Source of the DNA: Chamaea fasciata
Taxonomy: Eukaryota; Chordata; Aves; Passeriformes; Sylviidae
NCBI GenBank assembly: GCA_029207755.1
Contig: JARCOQ010000002.1
Coordinates: 4,898,001 to 4,962,000 of the forward strand
Direction of reading: 5' to 3'
Length of the DNA stretch: 64,000 nucleotides
Below the pieces are notes generated by a model. That model saw nothing but the letters and a program-made list of their open reading frames with translations, had not been told where the DNA came from and ran no database searches. This document shows, piece by piece, positions 15,001-26,429 of the stretch. Numbering within the stretch: position 1 is the first letter of the stretch; the number at the start of each line of letters is the position of its first letter. A program made the translations under genes and the position numbers.

Positions 15001-15501
15001 ATTTCACCAAAGCAGTGTAGAACATGACTCACCTGTTGTAAAGCCCACCTTGCCTCTGAATTTTGTTTACCTCTGCCTTCCATCCCAGCCTTCCCTTCTC
15101 AGGAGGTTTGCAAGGTTTATGTCCTGTCTGTGTGCTCAGGTCTGTGTATCCATCACGTGCTGTTCTTCAGTCTTCTAGTACATTTCCTCTTCCTGCCCGT
15201 TAGATCCTTTAGAAACCCCTGCTGCCAGCCCTTTGTTTTATTCTAGTATGTCCCTCTGAGTTTGGATTTGGAGTTTGTCTCACTGTCTCCTTCACTCAGT
15301 TAAAGCACATCAATCTTTTACTGGAAATGTCCATATCCAAGTCCTCCTCCCTATCAACCTTTGTACCTTTCCTCTGTTATCCCTGATCCTCCTTCTCACT
15401 GAGAACTTGACCTGATATTTCTTTCCTTTAAGGTCAACTCTCAATTTTCTTTTTGACAAACAAAATAATTTGAGTGCTCCATGTGCCTGTTGGAAAGATT
15501 T
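1..15501. other. Non-coding, probably intergenic flank with no supported gene
   Basis: I see no supported gene here. Open frames are short, overlap on both strands, and resemble no protein family I know. The longest, about 244 codons on the + strand near 11.16-11.89 kb, has low-complexity leucine/serine-rich composition typical of chance translation. Splice-like and polyadenylation-like motifs occur, but none lines up into an exon. Short homopolymer tracts lie at 4,919-4,932 (T), 10,143-10,155 (A) and 12,744-12,758 (T). No young interspersed repeat is recognisable by eye, though very old repeats would be missed. I call it intergenic because the only coding exon found starts downstream on the + strand. 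It could equally be an intron of a gene whose exons lie outside the window. Confidence 0.6.
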
Positions 15502-15518
15502 GGGGGGGGGGGGGGGGG
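15502..15518. repeat. Poly-G tract (17 G)
   Basis: Seventeen consecutive G on the + strand, flanked by T and then TGTTTCCCCC. Uninterrupted G runs of this length are rare in vertebrate DNA and prone to length change and sequencing error. The tract lies about 0.4 kb from an old LINE relic but is not a normal part of one. Confidence 0.9.
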
Positions 15519-15889
15519 TGTTTCCCCCTGGACCACTGAGATCATTTGGCACCTTTCTATATCCTTTTCTTCCAGCAACTTCTTCTCTCAGAGTGTTGTT
15601 ACCACTCTGGAGGCAGTGGGCTGGGATTCATGTTACCAGCATGGATCACAGGTGTATTTTACTTGTTTCCTCACTGTTCCCAGTGGAATGTCCATTACCT
15701 CCTGCCACAGCTTTCTGCAGTTAGTTCGTGTGCTGTCATGAGCTCCAAAACCCTTTCCAGAGCCTCTGCTTTCCAGTCACAGCACCCTAGGAGTCCGCCT
15801 GGAATTTCTTATTCCAGGAACAACTTCTTGTAGTAAAATGCCGTTTAAGAGGGCTTTGCTCACTGAACTGTGGAGACTGCTTTGCATGG

Positions 15890-16290
15890 TTGCCCTGTGC
15901 TCCTCATTATTCATCACTTTGAATCTCTTTGTCATTTATGCACTGTAACAGCACTGAGATTTGCATCTGCTTCCCAGCGATGAAAACGCTGGGAAGTGTC
16001 AGGCCTCAAGCAGCTCCCCAAAGAACCCTGCTTGAAACACTCCCATCTGTAGATGATTCACCACTGACAATTTCTTGTTGAGATGTGTCAGCCAGCTCTT
16101 AATGTAGTAAACGTGTGGTTTATTGATATCATATACTGCTGATTTTTTAATCAGAGTGTTGTGCAGTCGAATGTCAAATGCCTTACAACAGTCCTCCCTA
16201 AAGCTGACTTGGAGCCAGCCTTGGAGTCAAGTGGTAGGTGTGATATGTGTCAAATAATTGTGTCATCTCATCAGGGAAGGCCCACAAATC
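15890..16290 (-). mobile_element. Ancient CR1/L3-like LINE fragment (ORF2 C-terminal region, antisense)
   Basis: The + strand reads as the complement of the reverse-transcriptase C-terminal part of a CR1/L3-clade LINE. Recognisable blocks in order are: CTCCTCATTATTCATCAC...ATCTC near 15.90 kb, GCGATGAAAA...GTGTCAGGCC near 15.98 kb, GATGATTCACCACTGACAAT near 16.05 kb, TCAGCCAGCTCTTAATG near 16.09 kb, and GTGTTGTGCAGT...AATGTCAAATGCCTTACAACAGTC near 16.16-16.19 kb. These match, in order and spacing, the CR1-clade consensus as I remember it; I did not run an alignment. Divergence is high and the frame is destroyed, so this is an old dead copy. The 3' end is missing on the low-coordinate side, and the upstream limit is uncertain. 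A + strand open frame of 198 codons overlapping its end is a chance frame. Confidence 0.75.
15970..15996. repeat. Perfect 10-bp inverted repeat (hairpin-capable) inside the old LINE
   Basis: CTTCCCAGCG at 15,970-15,979 is the exact reverse complement of CGCTGGGAAG at 15,987-15,996, with a 7-nt A-rich loop. It falls where CR1 copies normally read ...TGATGAAAATGTTAAATAG..., so the right arm appears to be a local change rather than an inherited element feature. Confidence 0.8.
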
Positions 16291-19200
16291 TAGCTGAGCC
16301 AGTTGTTAAATATATTCCCATCCTCTGCCATCAGTTACCACCACGAAACTCTTGGGAATTTCGTTCCAGTCTCTCCGAGCTTATTGCTGTCTCACTGTGT
16401 GCCCCCACATCCTCTGGAGCAGGAGTTTTGCTGCATCTTTCTTCCACACAGCAGCAATGTGGGCCTCTCCTCAGCCAGGGAGTGCAGCTGATGCTCAGCA
16501 CTGGGCAGGCCCCAAGGAAAATGGGATGTGCAGTGTCTGGTCCTCAATATCCTCTGTCTCCAAAGGCAGTTGAAGGTGTAATTGTTCATCTAATCCCCCT
16601 GCTCTTTCTGGAGTGCACAAGCTGGAAACCCGGACTCTGGGGAAGCAGAGAGGTTGCTGAAGAGGACCCAGTCCTGCAGGAGATGTTCCCTCATCCCAGA
16701 GCTAAACCTGAGACTGATAGGCCCAACCAAACATTTCCCTTTGGAAAAGCCCAGTGATGCCCTGTGCTTCCATGGCCCTTGGTGGAGGCTGGAGAGACCA
16801 TGCTCTGGGGGCCCTGGAGGTGCAGAGGGGGACAGGGGACAGGTGATGCTCTGTCCCCTCTCTGCACTGCCACAGTAAGTCTGACGCACTTGGTTTAAGT
16901 CAGCTGGTAATCGCACGCGGTGATAAATAGTGAGAGACAGGAGTTTGTTGCAAACAAATGAGCCTCAACTAACCTCATTTCTTCTTTTGACAGGATAACA
17001 AGCTTAGAGGATAAATTCTCCCCTGCCAGAATTTGTTTCTCTGCTGCCAGCCACCTCAGCACTTAGCAAAACCCCATTCTTTGCTCAGTTCCAGGCTGCC
17101 TAAAGCAAAGGCGGGTTCAGACCACCCCCCTCAAGTTCTGGATTCAGTCCCATAAGCTTTTTTTCCTGCAGGCTGCTGTGCTTGTTCCTAATCCTTCCAC
17201 CTCTGGAGATGCTCAAGCCTCCCCACCACCTGCAGCTGGCAGGAGCACTCTGGGGCAGTGCTGGGGCAGGATGGCAGAGCCCACATGGACCTGAGACCCC
17301 GTGGCAGAAGGGGTGTGGGAAAAACCAGCTGTGTACATCAGTAGCAAGGACAATTCTTCTCAGCAGCCCTTGCAAGGTGTCTGAAGAGGCCGTTCCTGGA
17401 CAGCTCAGCAGGACTGGTAAGTAAATTGGCAAGAACTTGGGATTTTTCTTGGGTGTCTGTGAGATGTTGCTTGGTTTTGAGACATTGTTGGTGTTGGACA
17501 CTTTGGAAGTGCCTTTCCTACCCCTCTGGAAGCTATGCAGACTCTCAGTTGTGTGCTGTGCCTCTTGTTAAAGGAGCTTTCCCTCAGCAGAACTTCAGAA
17601 CCCTCCAAGAATCCAGAAATGCCCAGAAATACACAAAGTACTTAGGAAAAGAGGCCAGGTTTGCAGAAATGTGGGAAAACCACTCAGAGGCTGAGGAGTT
17701 TGGGGTGCTCTGCCTGTGACTCAGGGTTTTGGAGTGCTCTGGTTATCCATTACCTCTGAAAAACCCAGCTATGGGATGCAGAGCAGCAGGTACATGAGTG
17801 AAATGCTTCAGTAATGTTTAGCAGCATCCTGAAAGGACCTTCTCCTCCAGGCTTTGAGTGCTGGGCATGGTATTCATCTCTGGTGGCCCTTTTCACAGTA
17901 CCTTTGCTGCAAATAAGAGCCTGGACCCTTATGTTCTCTTAGGCAAAGGTACTGGGTACGAGGACGTGTTTCAATAATTAAAAAGCGCTTTTCTCCATTC
18001 ATGGTCATTGCGTCACATCCTCGCTGAGCGCAGTTCTGTGTGCAGTGCTAAATGGAGCACTTTGCCAATTTCTCCCAATTGGTCAAGGCCTTGAAGAGTG
18101 AAATCAGCAGCATTCAAAACGAAGCAAAACTCTGCCAGCATTAGGTTTTGTTACAAAGTGAAATTTGCCTGTGGTTAATTTTGAGGATTTGTTAAGGAGC
18201 GCAACCTGGGCCCCAATCCAAGTGGTGCTGGCAGGATAAAAATCCTTCCCACACCACCTAGGCAGACATTTCAGGGGCACCATTTGCAGTGTGGTGGTCC
18301 CTCTGTGCAAAGAAAATAGCAAAGAAAATTTCAACACAGGCTGACCTACTGCCTGCTCAGGGACTTGCGTGGCCTGTCTGTCTTTCTCCAGAAGTGCTGA
18401 GCATGTACTATTCCCACTGACTTCTCTGTGGACAAGCTGTGGGTTTGACAGGTTAGATCCATAGTTTGGGGAGTTTGTATCGCGTCTGGTGACATGTGAG
18501 AAAGGGCAGATTAAAATACAGTTCAATCTCAAGCCTGCCTGCAGATTAGCATTTTAGCCGAGTTCCCACCGTGCTGGATGAACTGCATCAGAGCCCTTTC
18601 CTTATGAGAAACTACTGCCCGAGTGCAACTGTGATGCAAGAGCCGATCAATCTGCCCCTTTAGATCGCAGCTGCTCTGAAGTTTTGGGCTCGTCCTGAAT
18701 ACGGAATTCAAAACAAAGCTTGAGAGCCTGCGCTGACTGAGAATAAGGTCTGTGCAAACCCCTGCCAAGTGATAAGGCAGCTCCCCCTGGCTCTGAGAAC
18801 GGAGCTTTCCTCCCCAGCCATGCTCAGGTGCGAGGGAAAGCTGGAGCTCCTGTGAAAACACCCAATCCTGCAGCTCCAGGGTAAGTGGAGGGTCTTGAAA
18901 AGTGCAGAGTGGGCGTCTTTCACCCGTGGTTTACCAGGGAGGCAAGTCAACAATTTGCTTGAGAAAATACCTTTACAATTTAGCACATCGATTTTCAAAA
19001 TGTGTAAGGAATAGATGCTTGAAAGGTGCCTTGGTTTTGCATATCTCAGTTTGAATTCTGGCTCCACAGAGACGATAAGGTTTTCCCAAAGCTGTTTCCT
19101 GCTGTGTGTTTGCCTCGGGCTTAGATGGGTCACTGGGGCTTCAGATTGCAAAAATCAGATCGGATGCGCCTATCTTTGTTTTTCAACAAAGGGACAAACT

Positions 19201-21802
19201 TTGCCCTTTGCAGTGCCTGCAGAGCAGTGAGTAATGAGTGTTTGTGGGAATATCAGCTAGCTGGGCTAATAACCTTGCTGGGGAGAATCCCTTCTGCCCT
19301 TGCAAGGCAGAAGTGTGTCTCCCTCTGTAGCTGGGAGTCACCTGCCTTCAGGGAGTTTCTCAGCAGAGGGCATGGGGAGATGGTGTGGGCGGGGGAGGCT
19401 CTCCCTGCCTGCCTCTCTGCCCTCTGAAGGTGCAGAATTGCAGGCTCTGGTGGGCTTGCTTGCTGTGAGTATAGGCATGAGCAGTCCACAGCCATGCAAA
19501 ACTTTACCTTAAAACAGAGAAATTTCGCAACACAGCTGGAAGAAAGTTGTGCTCTGTTCTGCTGCAACTCTACCCGAGCTACCCTGATTTCAAACATGCC
19601 CCTGGCTGATGCCTGTTTTGCTGCTCCTTCTGCTCCCTTTTTCTGCTGAATGCTGCCCTTCTCCTGGCTTTGCTGATGTTGTCCCTTCTGCAGCAAAATG
19701 CCTCTTGTCATCCCTGCAAACAGGACACTCGAGGCCCTCAGCTTTTGGGGACAGTCTCTCCACCGTGGGGTGAGCTCCTACAGCACCTTTCTGTCTGCAG
19801 GGTGGGTGCATCAGTGTCCTTTCAGAACCTCCTGGGAGGTTTCTGTAGAAGGAGAGGTTTTGCACCTGGAGGCTGAGTTCCCATTTTGGACTGCTCAAGG
19901 CCTTCCTGCTGGCAGGGAAGGTAGGAACTGGTTTCAGAGACTAACCCTGGGATTTAACTTTAGAATTCCCTTCAGGTGCCTGGCTTTGCCTGCACGGTGT
20001 TGCAATGCTCCGGCACTAAGTTCTGTGGCAACAGAGCTGGTGACCTCTCTTGTAGAGTCACAGACACTGGGCTATCAAAAAGAAGTTAATGAGATAATCA
20101 GAGCTGACACGGAAACAAAATACTGCCCTCCAAAAATCTTCCCCTTGTCATTTTCCTGCACGTCTCGGTGCACTCTGTGGTTTTCTGCCCTGCCTGTGCA
20201 CAGCAGCCCTGATAGCTGAGTACACATCTTCTGGTGTGGTTCGTCCTCCTCCATTCTTCTTGCTTAGCCCTCCCTCATTGAATCTGATTGACTCTGAGGC
20301 CATTGATTTTAAATAAGGTCTTAGGGGGAAGGTCTGAGGGTTTTGCTCTGGTTTTGTGCAGCAGGCTTTGAGTTCTGGTTGGGAGCCACTGAGCACTGCT
20401 GCTATATTAAATGATGGTCAGAGATAGGAACACAGTCATCGTTTAATGCCCCAAATTGCTGCTTTTAAGTGGGCAGGGTTTGGCTTTTGGCCAGATCTCT
20501 GTGCTCCTGGCAGAATGGTGCATTACCTTGTTCTGGCAAATGTATTTTCATCTGCTAGTTTAAATCTGATTTCTAGTACTCTGTGTGGTTCTCACAGCCG
20601 AGGAATTTCCTGCCCTTTATCCGCCTGTTTTCTTCCAATCTAGGCTAAAATCAATACACTTAAATAAATAAAGCCATTGGGCTTGTGAGTACCTCCTGCT
20701 GTGTCAGCGGCAGGAGCAAAGCTGGGTGACCAAAGATTAGTTAAGCCATTTTCTCCTTCTTTAAACAAATTTGCTGTTGTTGAAGCATGCTGGACCTCAG
20801 CAGGGTGTGCTTGCCAGCCAGCAGATCCAACAGCAGGTCTTGGCATCCCATCAGTGGCAGTGCCTTTGTGGGGAAGAGTCCCTGTGCTGGTCTGTGGCCA
20901 CCCCTGCCCATTGGGGCTTGGGATGGGCATAGTTTTCTGGCATTATTAAATGCTTTTAATAGGGGTGTTCTGCCACTGAGCTCAAGAGGTTGGGGGCCGC
21001 AGGGTGTAGCCTTGTCCTTTTAAAGCATTTCCCAGGTGTGGCTTTCATTTCTGCTCTTCCCAGGCAGACATGATTTTCAGGTCTGCTTCTCCTGAGAGGG
21101 TTACACACTGTGTGGCACAGATTTCTTCCCACAGCTCCTGTCTGCCCTGCTGGCAGGAGCATCCCACACCAGGATTCAGGCATGCATTTCTTCTGGGGCC
21201 GGGAAAAAAGAAAACGATGGCATGAAACGAGGTCTTCTCTTTCTTCCCCTAATGCCAGGAGTTACCCCTGAAACACTGAGTTCAAGGAGCAAAAAAAACA
21301 TATTTAGGATTTCTAGACCAAGCCTTAGGGTTTCTGCATCCCTGCCCTTGTGTGGGGGGTTTTGCTGGTAAGTAATTAAGTGTATTCCCTGCCTTGGATT
21401 GAGTTCCCTGCCATATGCTGGGCAGAGAAAACCTTAGTACAGTGGAAAACAGATTCTCTCCTGCCTTCCTGGACAGTGCCCTTAGCTCCCCACAGAGCCC
21501 ACAGTTCTTCACAGGGCCCAGTAACTCAGCTTTGCATTCATATAAAGAACAGAAATTGTGCTCTTGGGCCTCAGTCTGGTGCCAGCTTCCAAATTACAGT
21601 GTAAGCCCTGCTCCAAAGGTCTCCCCTTGACTCAGGGCAATCGTTCAGAGATGTCTCTGTGCAGCAGCTGCAAGGATGGAAGGAAACTGCCTTTTTAACA
21701 TTCTCTGTACGTGCTGTGTTTTGGGTGTTTGTGGGCTTTTTTGAAAGGAAAATTATTTTTAACTGAATTGAAAACAGTGACAAACATGATATTTTTTATT
21801 AA
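16291..21802. other. Non-coding stretch, nothing supported
   Basis: No exon, RNA gene or recognisable repeat can be supported. Open frames on both strands reach about 170 codons (for example + strand 19.70-20.22 kb) but show no conserved domain, no family resemblance and no credible splice architecture. The composition is ordinary for avian intergenic or intronic DNA. Very old repeats could be present and invisible by eye. Confidence 0.6.
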
Positions 21803-22035
21803 TAGAATCATAGAGTAGTTTGGGTTGGAAAGGACCTTTAAAGGTCATCTACTCCAATCCCCTGCCATCAGCAGGGACAGCTTCAACCTGATCATGTTGC
21901 ACAGAGACCTGTCCAGCCTGAACATGAATATTTCCAGGGATAAGGCATCTAACTCTCTGGGCAACCTGTCCTTGTGTTTCACCACACTCATTGTAAAAAC
22001 TTCCTTCCTTATAGTTAATCTGAACTTCTGGATGT
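21803..22035 (-). mobile_element. CR1 LINE 3'-end fragment (antisense)
   Basis: The + strand shows the reverse complement of an avian CR1 3' end. It begins with AATAGAATCATAGAG, the terminal (ATTCTATGA)-type repeat. It continues TTTGGGTTGGAAAGGACCTT and TCATCTACTCCAATCCCCTGCC, then AGGGACA...CCTGATCA.GTTGCACAGAGACCTGTCCAGCCT, ..TTCCAGGGATAAGGCATCTAACTCTCTGGGCAACCTG, and CTTCCTTATAGTTAATCTGAACTTC. Similarity fades near 22,035, so this is a 5'-truncated copy of about 230 bp, typical of CR1. Divergence is moderate, suggesting an old but not ancient insertion. No target-site duplication is obvious, as expected for CR1. Confidence 0.93.
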
Positions 22036-24922
22036 GATCTCCCCCTGCTATTTGCTGCACGATGAAAAACATTTTTTCATTAAATGACTTCCCCCTTTTT
22101 CTTCTGTTATCATCTACCCAGCTCTGGCTGCAGCTAACTCTTGGGGGCAACTAGGATGTGTCACAACCCAGCAATTCAGCACAGGCTAGGAATGAAAGTG
22201 CAATGCCTTCCCTCCCTCCTTGCCAATAATTGCAGGGCCTGGAGATGAAAGCACTCAGGGGGTGCGGAATCAGGCCGGTGGCACAGAGGTAAGTGGGATG
22301 CCGCATCATCACTTGCAATCTTGCAAGTCCTTGACAGGGAGTGGGATTTCCAGGTCCTGCCATCCCTTGGTCTCTCTGGGCTGAGCTGGGATGCCCTCAG
22401 ATGCCCAGATTGGTTGTGCTGTGTATGACAGGGCTGCCCCAGGAGTTCCTCTGAAGGTGAGTACAGGTATCACAAGCAGTATGCCCCGATCTGGAGAGAT
22501 GCAATGGAGTGGAAAGGAGACAGGCTCTGTTTACACACAGATACCTGTGCAGCCAGCAGTGTTAGTGAGAGAAAACAGGAAAGGACATGACAGTTACACT
22601 GGGTTTTCATTAAATATTAAATGGAGTGAAGTTTTCTAGAGTGTGCCTGGGCTGTTTTCAATTGTCTGTCTGATGCCATGAGAGAGAAGCCAAGTGGGTG
22701 AACCCTGGCTCTGGAGGTGCAGGGTTTCCTGCTCAGGAGCTGTGGTGACAGGAAGCATTTATGTGTGCAGGCTGCCACAGGAGCTCATCTCACCCACGGC
22801 AGCAAATCTCCTCCAGTTGTCCCGCTGCTGGTACGGCCCAGAGAGAGAAGTTAACCCTTGCAGGTGTCTCCAATAAGAGGTCAGGGGAAGGAGAGAACTG
22901 GTGCAGAGCTGGCCCAGCCTGGAGCAGCAGTGGCAAGCAGCAAACACTTCCCAGGTTGCTGGCTGGGATGGGGAATTAACCACTCATGTACCCCTTTTCC
23001 ACCAGGTTTAACACAGAGTATTCCCTGTGCGTAGGGAATACTGAACAACTGCTGTCCCTTGGTTTGGGTTTTTTTGGTGCTTTCTTTTCCCCACTTTTCC
23101 CCTGTCCCAGGAGATGGGACACAGCCTGGGTGCAGCCCACCCATCCCACTCCATCTCCTCAGCAGCCTCCCCTTTCCTTGTGCAGGAGCTTAGGGGGGCA
23201 GCAAGAAGGAATCTCCTAACTTGGATTGGGTTAATAAGTTAAAATGCAGAGCCTTAATCCCTGCTGCTAAATCAGAATGTAATTCAGCTTATAACCACAG
23301 CCCAATCCATGTGAATTACAATCACTTTAAATACAGCCAGGACTAGCTGGGATTTAACATCCTCCCAAGAGATCCTGAAAATGAAAACTGGGACACTGCA
23401 CTGCTCTGGCTGGACCTGCCATCAGAGGGAGCCGAGGCAGTGGGGCAGAGGGATTTTTTTACCTCCCAGGCCCCTGAGGAAAGGGAACCTTGGGTGCAAC
23501 CCTTGGTCATGGCACGTGGCTGAAGGATGCATGCGAGCCTCCTGCAAGAGCTTATCCCTGGGGAGGGGGACAGAGGCTGCCAGCAAACCCACAGCACTTT
23601 TATCTTTAATTTAGAATGTTTATCTCAAGAGATTCTTCCAGCTTTAAAACAAACATAAGGAGATCTTCATTTGTCTGGCAGCATCTGGCCTCTGAAAGCA
23701 GGCACGTACAGTACAGCCCGGGCAGGAGGGCTGATAGGGAGGGCTTGTTCCCTGCCTCCTTTCTCCCAACTTTAACCTCTGGCAGGATGAACTTTGCTCT
23801 CCCTCTTCCTGTTTCAGAGAACCTCAAGAGAAAATGGGTCTTTCCAGAGCTTGAATCAATAGCGGGCACTTTCCAAGCATTCCTGTAAGTGCCTGGGAAG
23901 ATCTTTTACTGTTTTCACTGTTACTTGATGAAGTCCCGGTTTTCACAGCTTTGATGGGGAAAGAAAAATTTTTCATTGTCTTCCTGCACCACCTTGGCCT
24001 GGGAAATGGGGGCAGCCGAGTGCTTCTGCCACCACTGACCCACAAGCTTTCCCAGGGAGCCTCGGGCGGTGTCTGGGAGCATGCAAATTCAAAGGTTCCA
24101 CAGAAATTGAGGGCCTTAATGGATGCTCTTCCAAGCACTGAACTGGAAAGTCCCTGTGGAAAGAAGGCATGACTCTTGTGGGCTGCCAGGCACAGATAAA
24201 GAGTTCAAGGCATCCAAATTGCTACTTACATTAGTGGGTAGAGGTTAGAAAATAAGATCTTCTGCTCAGACTGGTGCCTATGTTTGAACCGTTTTAGAAA
24301 GAATCTGATGGTGTTTTTCTCACACCACTCTTTTTTGTGGTTTCCTTATATTTCTCTTTTTCCATTGGTGAAAGGCTAGTGCTGTTGTGCTATCACCTAG
24401 CCAAAATGAGAATGCATGGCAATTTCTCAAAGCCTGGCACGTCAAGTGCCTGGTGCAATGGGATGGAGAGCTTGTGAGTTTTCCGTGGGTGTGATGAGGG
24501 AATGGAAATGATCTGAGTTCTTGGGTGCTTTCCCAAACCCAAGCTAGCCAGTTTTCTATGTTTAGATATGGTTTACTTAGCAGCACTGCTAGAGTGGAGG
24601 GGAGAGCAGAGGGTTTTCAGGCACCAACAATGCCTCCTGATGCAGCCTGAGACTGTTCCCTGCCCAAGCCAAGTCCTGGGGCCTGGACTACAACAGGGAG
24701 AGCTTCCCAGCTCCTCAGACAAGCGGTGCACAAAGCTCCCAACCATACTGCTCTTGGCTCTCTACAGAAATATACAATCCGCTGATGAATCTCCTCCCAG
24801 ACAGCTGGGCCAGCTTGGCCCCACGGTTGTTCTGACATCCTCCCTGTGTCCTCCAAGATGTGCCTTAGGGCCATTGTCCCTCTCAGCAGCTGCCTGGGCG
24901 TTTACCAGACTTCGGGGTAAGG
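22036..24922. other. Non-coding stretch, nothing supported
   Basis: No supported gene or repeat. The sequence immediately after the CR1 match (to about 22.15 kb) may be further degraded CR1 sequence, but I could not follow the consensus. Small overlapping frames on both strands are judged to be chance. Confidence 0.55.
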
Positions 24923-24940
24923 TTTTTTTTTTTTTTTTTT
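24923..24940. repeat. T(18) homopolymer tract
   Basis: Eighteen T on the + strand, between GGTAAGG and CCTTTCCCAC. It lies about 150 bp before the block listed as a possible LTR relic. It could be the A tail of a minus-strand retroposed sequence, but no source sequence is recognised. Confidence 0.85.
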
Positions 24941-25089
24941 CCTTTCCCACTGAAGTCATCACAAGATTTTGAATTTTTTGCTGGGCTTCACAATCACATT
25001 GTTAGTTTCCCCCGAGCTTTCAGAGAGAGCTGTGAGCAATGCTTCTCCCTTCTTTTGCTGGTGTAACTGCAAAAAAGGAGAGAGATGCT

Positions 25090-25600
25090 CATCTCGGTGT
25101 GACCAGGATAGCCCAGCCTTTATTCCTGACACAGGTCATGTCTGCCAGCAGCAGCCAAAGATTTTTTTTTGTTACAGAGTATTTTAAAAGTTTTCCAGCC
25201 ACTAACATATTGCTAAAGCTTACAGACAATTGTTCTAGCCAATCACTAAAAGCACACCTACCCCTGCTTCAAACAATGCTTGCTTGTACGCTTTCTATTA
25301 ACAATAAACAATATTCCATTATTAAGCTTAAAACCTTTTGCTATCTTGCTAAGCGTATTTTTATGAAGTCTTAAGATCTATCCTAGCCAAACCTAAGACT
25401 GAGACTATTGTTTCATGTCCCTGCTTGCTGTGCTATTGTAACTTTTCCTACTTTCAAACTTGCAGTTGCAGCTAATTCTAAATTGTTCTGCTCTTTCTGT
25501 TTCTGGGGCCTGCTTCCCCAGATTTCTGAAACCCTTCTTACCTTTAGTATATCCCACACTTTATATGGGCTGCAATACTGGAAGGACTGAGCTATTTCAT
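25090..25600. mobile_element. Possible LTR (ERV-like) relic
   Basis: This block differs in texture from its flanks. It is A/T-richer and has features common in endogenous-retrovirus LTRs: the run AGCCTTTATTCCTGACACAG, an AATAAA hexamer inside AACAATAAACAATATTCC near 25.30 kb, and phrases such as AGCCAATCACTAAAAGCACACC and TGCTGTGCTATTGTAAC that I associate with passerine ERVL-type LTRs. I found no clear TG...CA termini, target-site duplication, primer-binding site or retroviral coding sequence. If real it is a solitary, degraded LTR. It may instead be ordinary unique DNA. The orientation is not determined. Confidence 0.3.
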
Positions 25601-26429
25601 GTGAGCCTGGCCCCAGCTGCAGTGACTCCTATGCTGGCAGAGATGTGAAGGCTTCAGGGAGATCATCCTAAAAGCGGAAGAGACTGGAGATGGCAGGACC
25701 ACTGTGTGCTAATCCACCCTCCCTACAGTGGAGTGAATGGACAGAGGATAATGCCAGGACAGGCTGACGTCCTACTCTTGCCTTCTCCAAAGATGACCTC
25801 AGGACCAGAGCACTCTCACCAGCAATCAGACTGGTCCCTGCTGATGCTGAGACAGGGCAGGGTCCCAGACACGCACAGGACTGGCTTTTCTCTCCTCTAT
25901 CCTGGATGCGCCCCTTGGCTCAGCCACTGCTCAGCACCAGGATGCCTCTTGAGAATAACAAATCACCAAAATGCTTTGTCAGCGTGGAAGCCCATCACAC
26001 CAGCAGAGGCTGTGTCTGAAATACAGAAGCAGTGCAATTTTTGCTGAGGAACTCCCCCGGAGACAGGCAGCTCCTGCATTATTAACAACGGTGCTGATGA
26101 ATCCCTGTTAATGAGACGTGCTCGCTCAGCCAGCCGGCCAAGGGGCCGTGGCCGTGCTCCTCTCAGCTCCACACTGCAGCCTCTGCCCTGGAGAGCAAGA
26201 CAGGAGTGCTCTGGGGAGCAGTTGGCAAGGCTGTGCTGTAAGATTTGGCTGCTTTCCCTAAAACTTGTACGTGACCTGCCAGACTTTGGGCTAGGTAGAC
26301 GTGGAAATCCAGTGTGGGTTCTTTGGTGGCTGTAAAAAGTGAGGTAAAATGCTGCCGTGCCCATGGGCTTGTGACTAAAGAGAAGGACCTGTGTCTTGGT
26401 GTGGACTCTCTGCTCTGCTCTAGAGAGCA
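25601..26429. other. Non-coding stretch, nothing supported
   Basis: No supported gene. A minus-strand frame of about 159 codons (25.96-26.44 kb) has no recognisable domain. A short G/C-rich patch near 26.11-26.17 kb holds a few CpGs but no promoter-like architecture. Confidence 0.55.

Noticed and set aside
16161..16757. 198-codon + strand open frame
   Set aside because: It starts inside the antisense ancient LINE relic, so it is not an LINE protein frame, and no family is recognisable.
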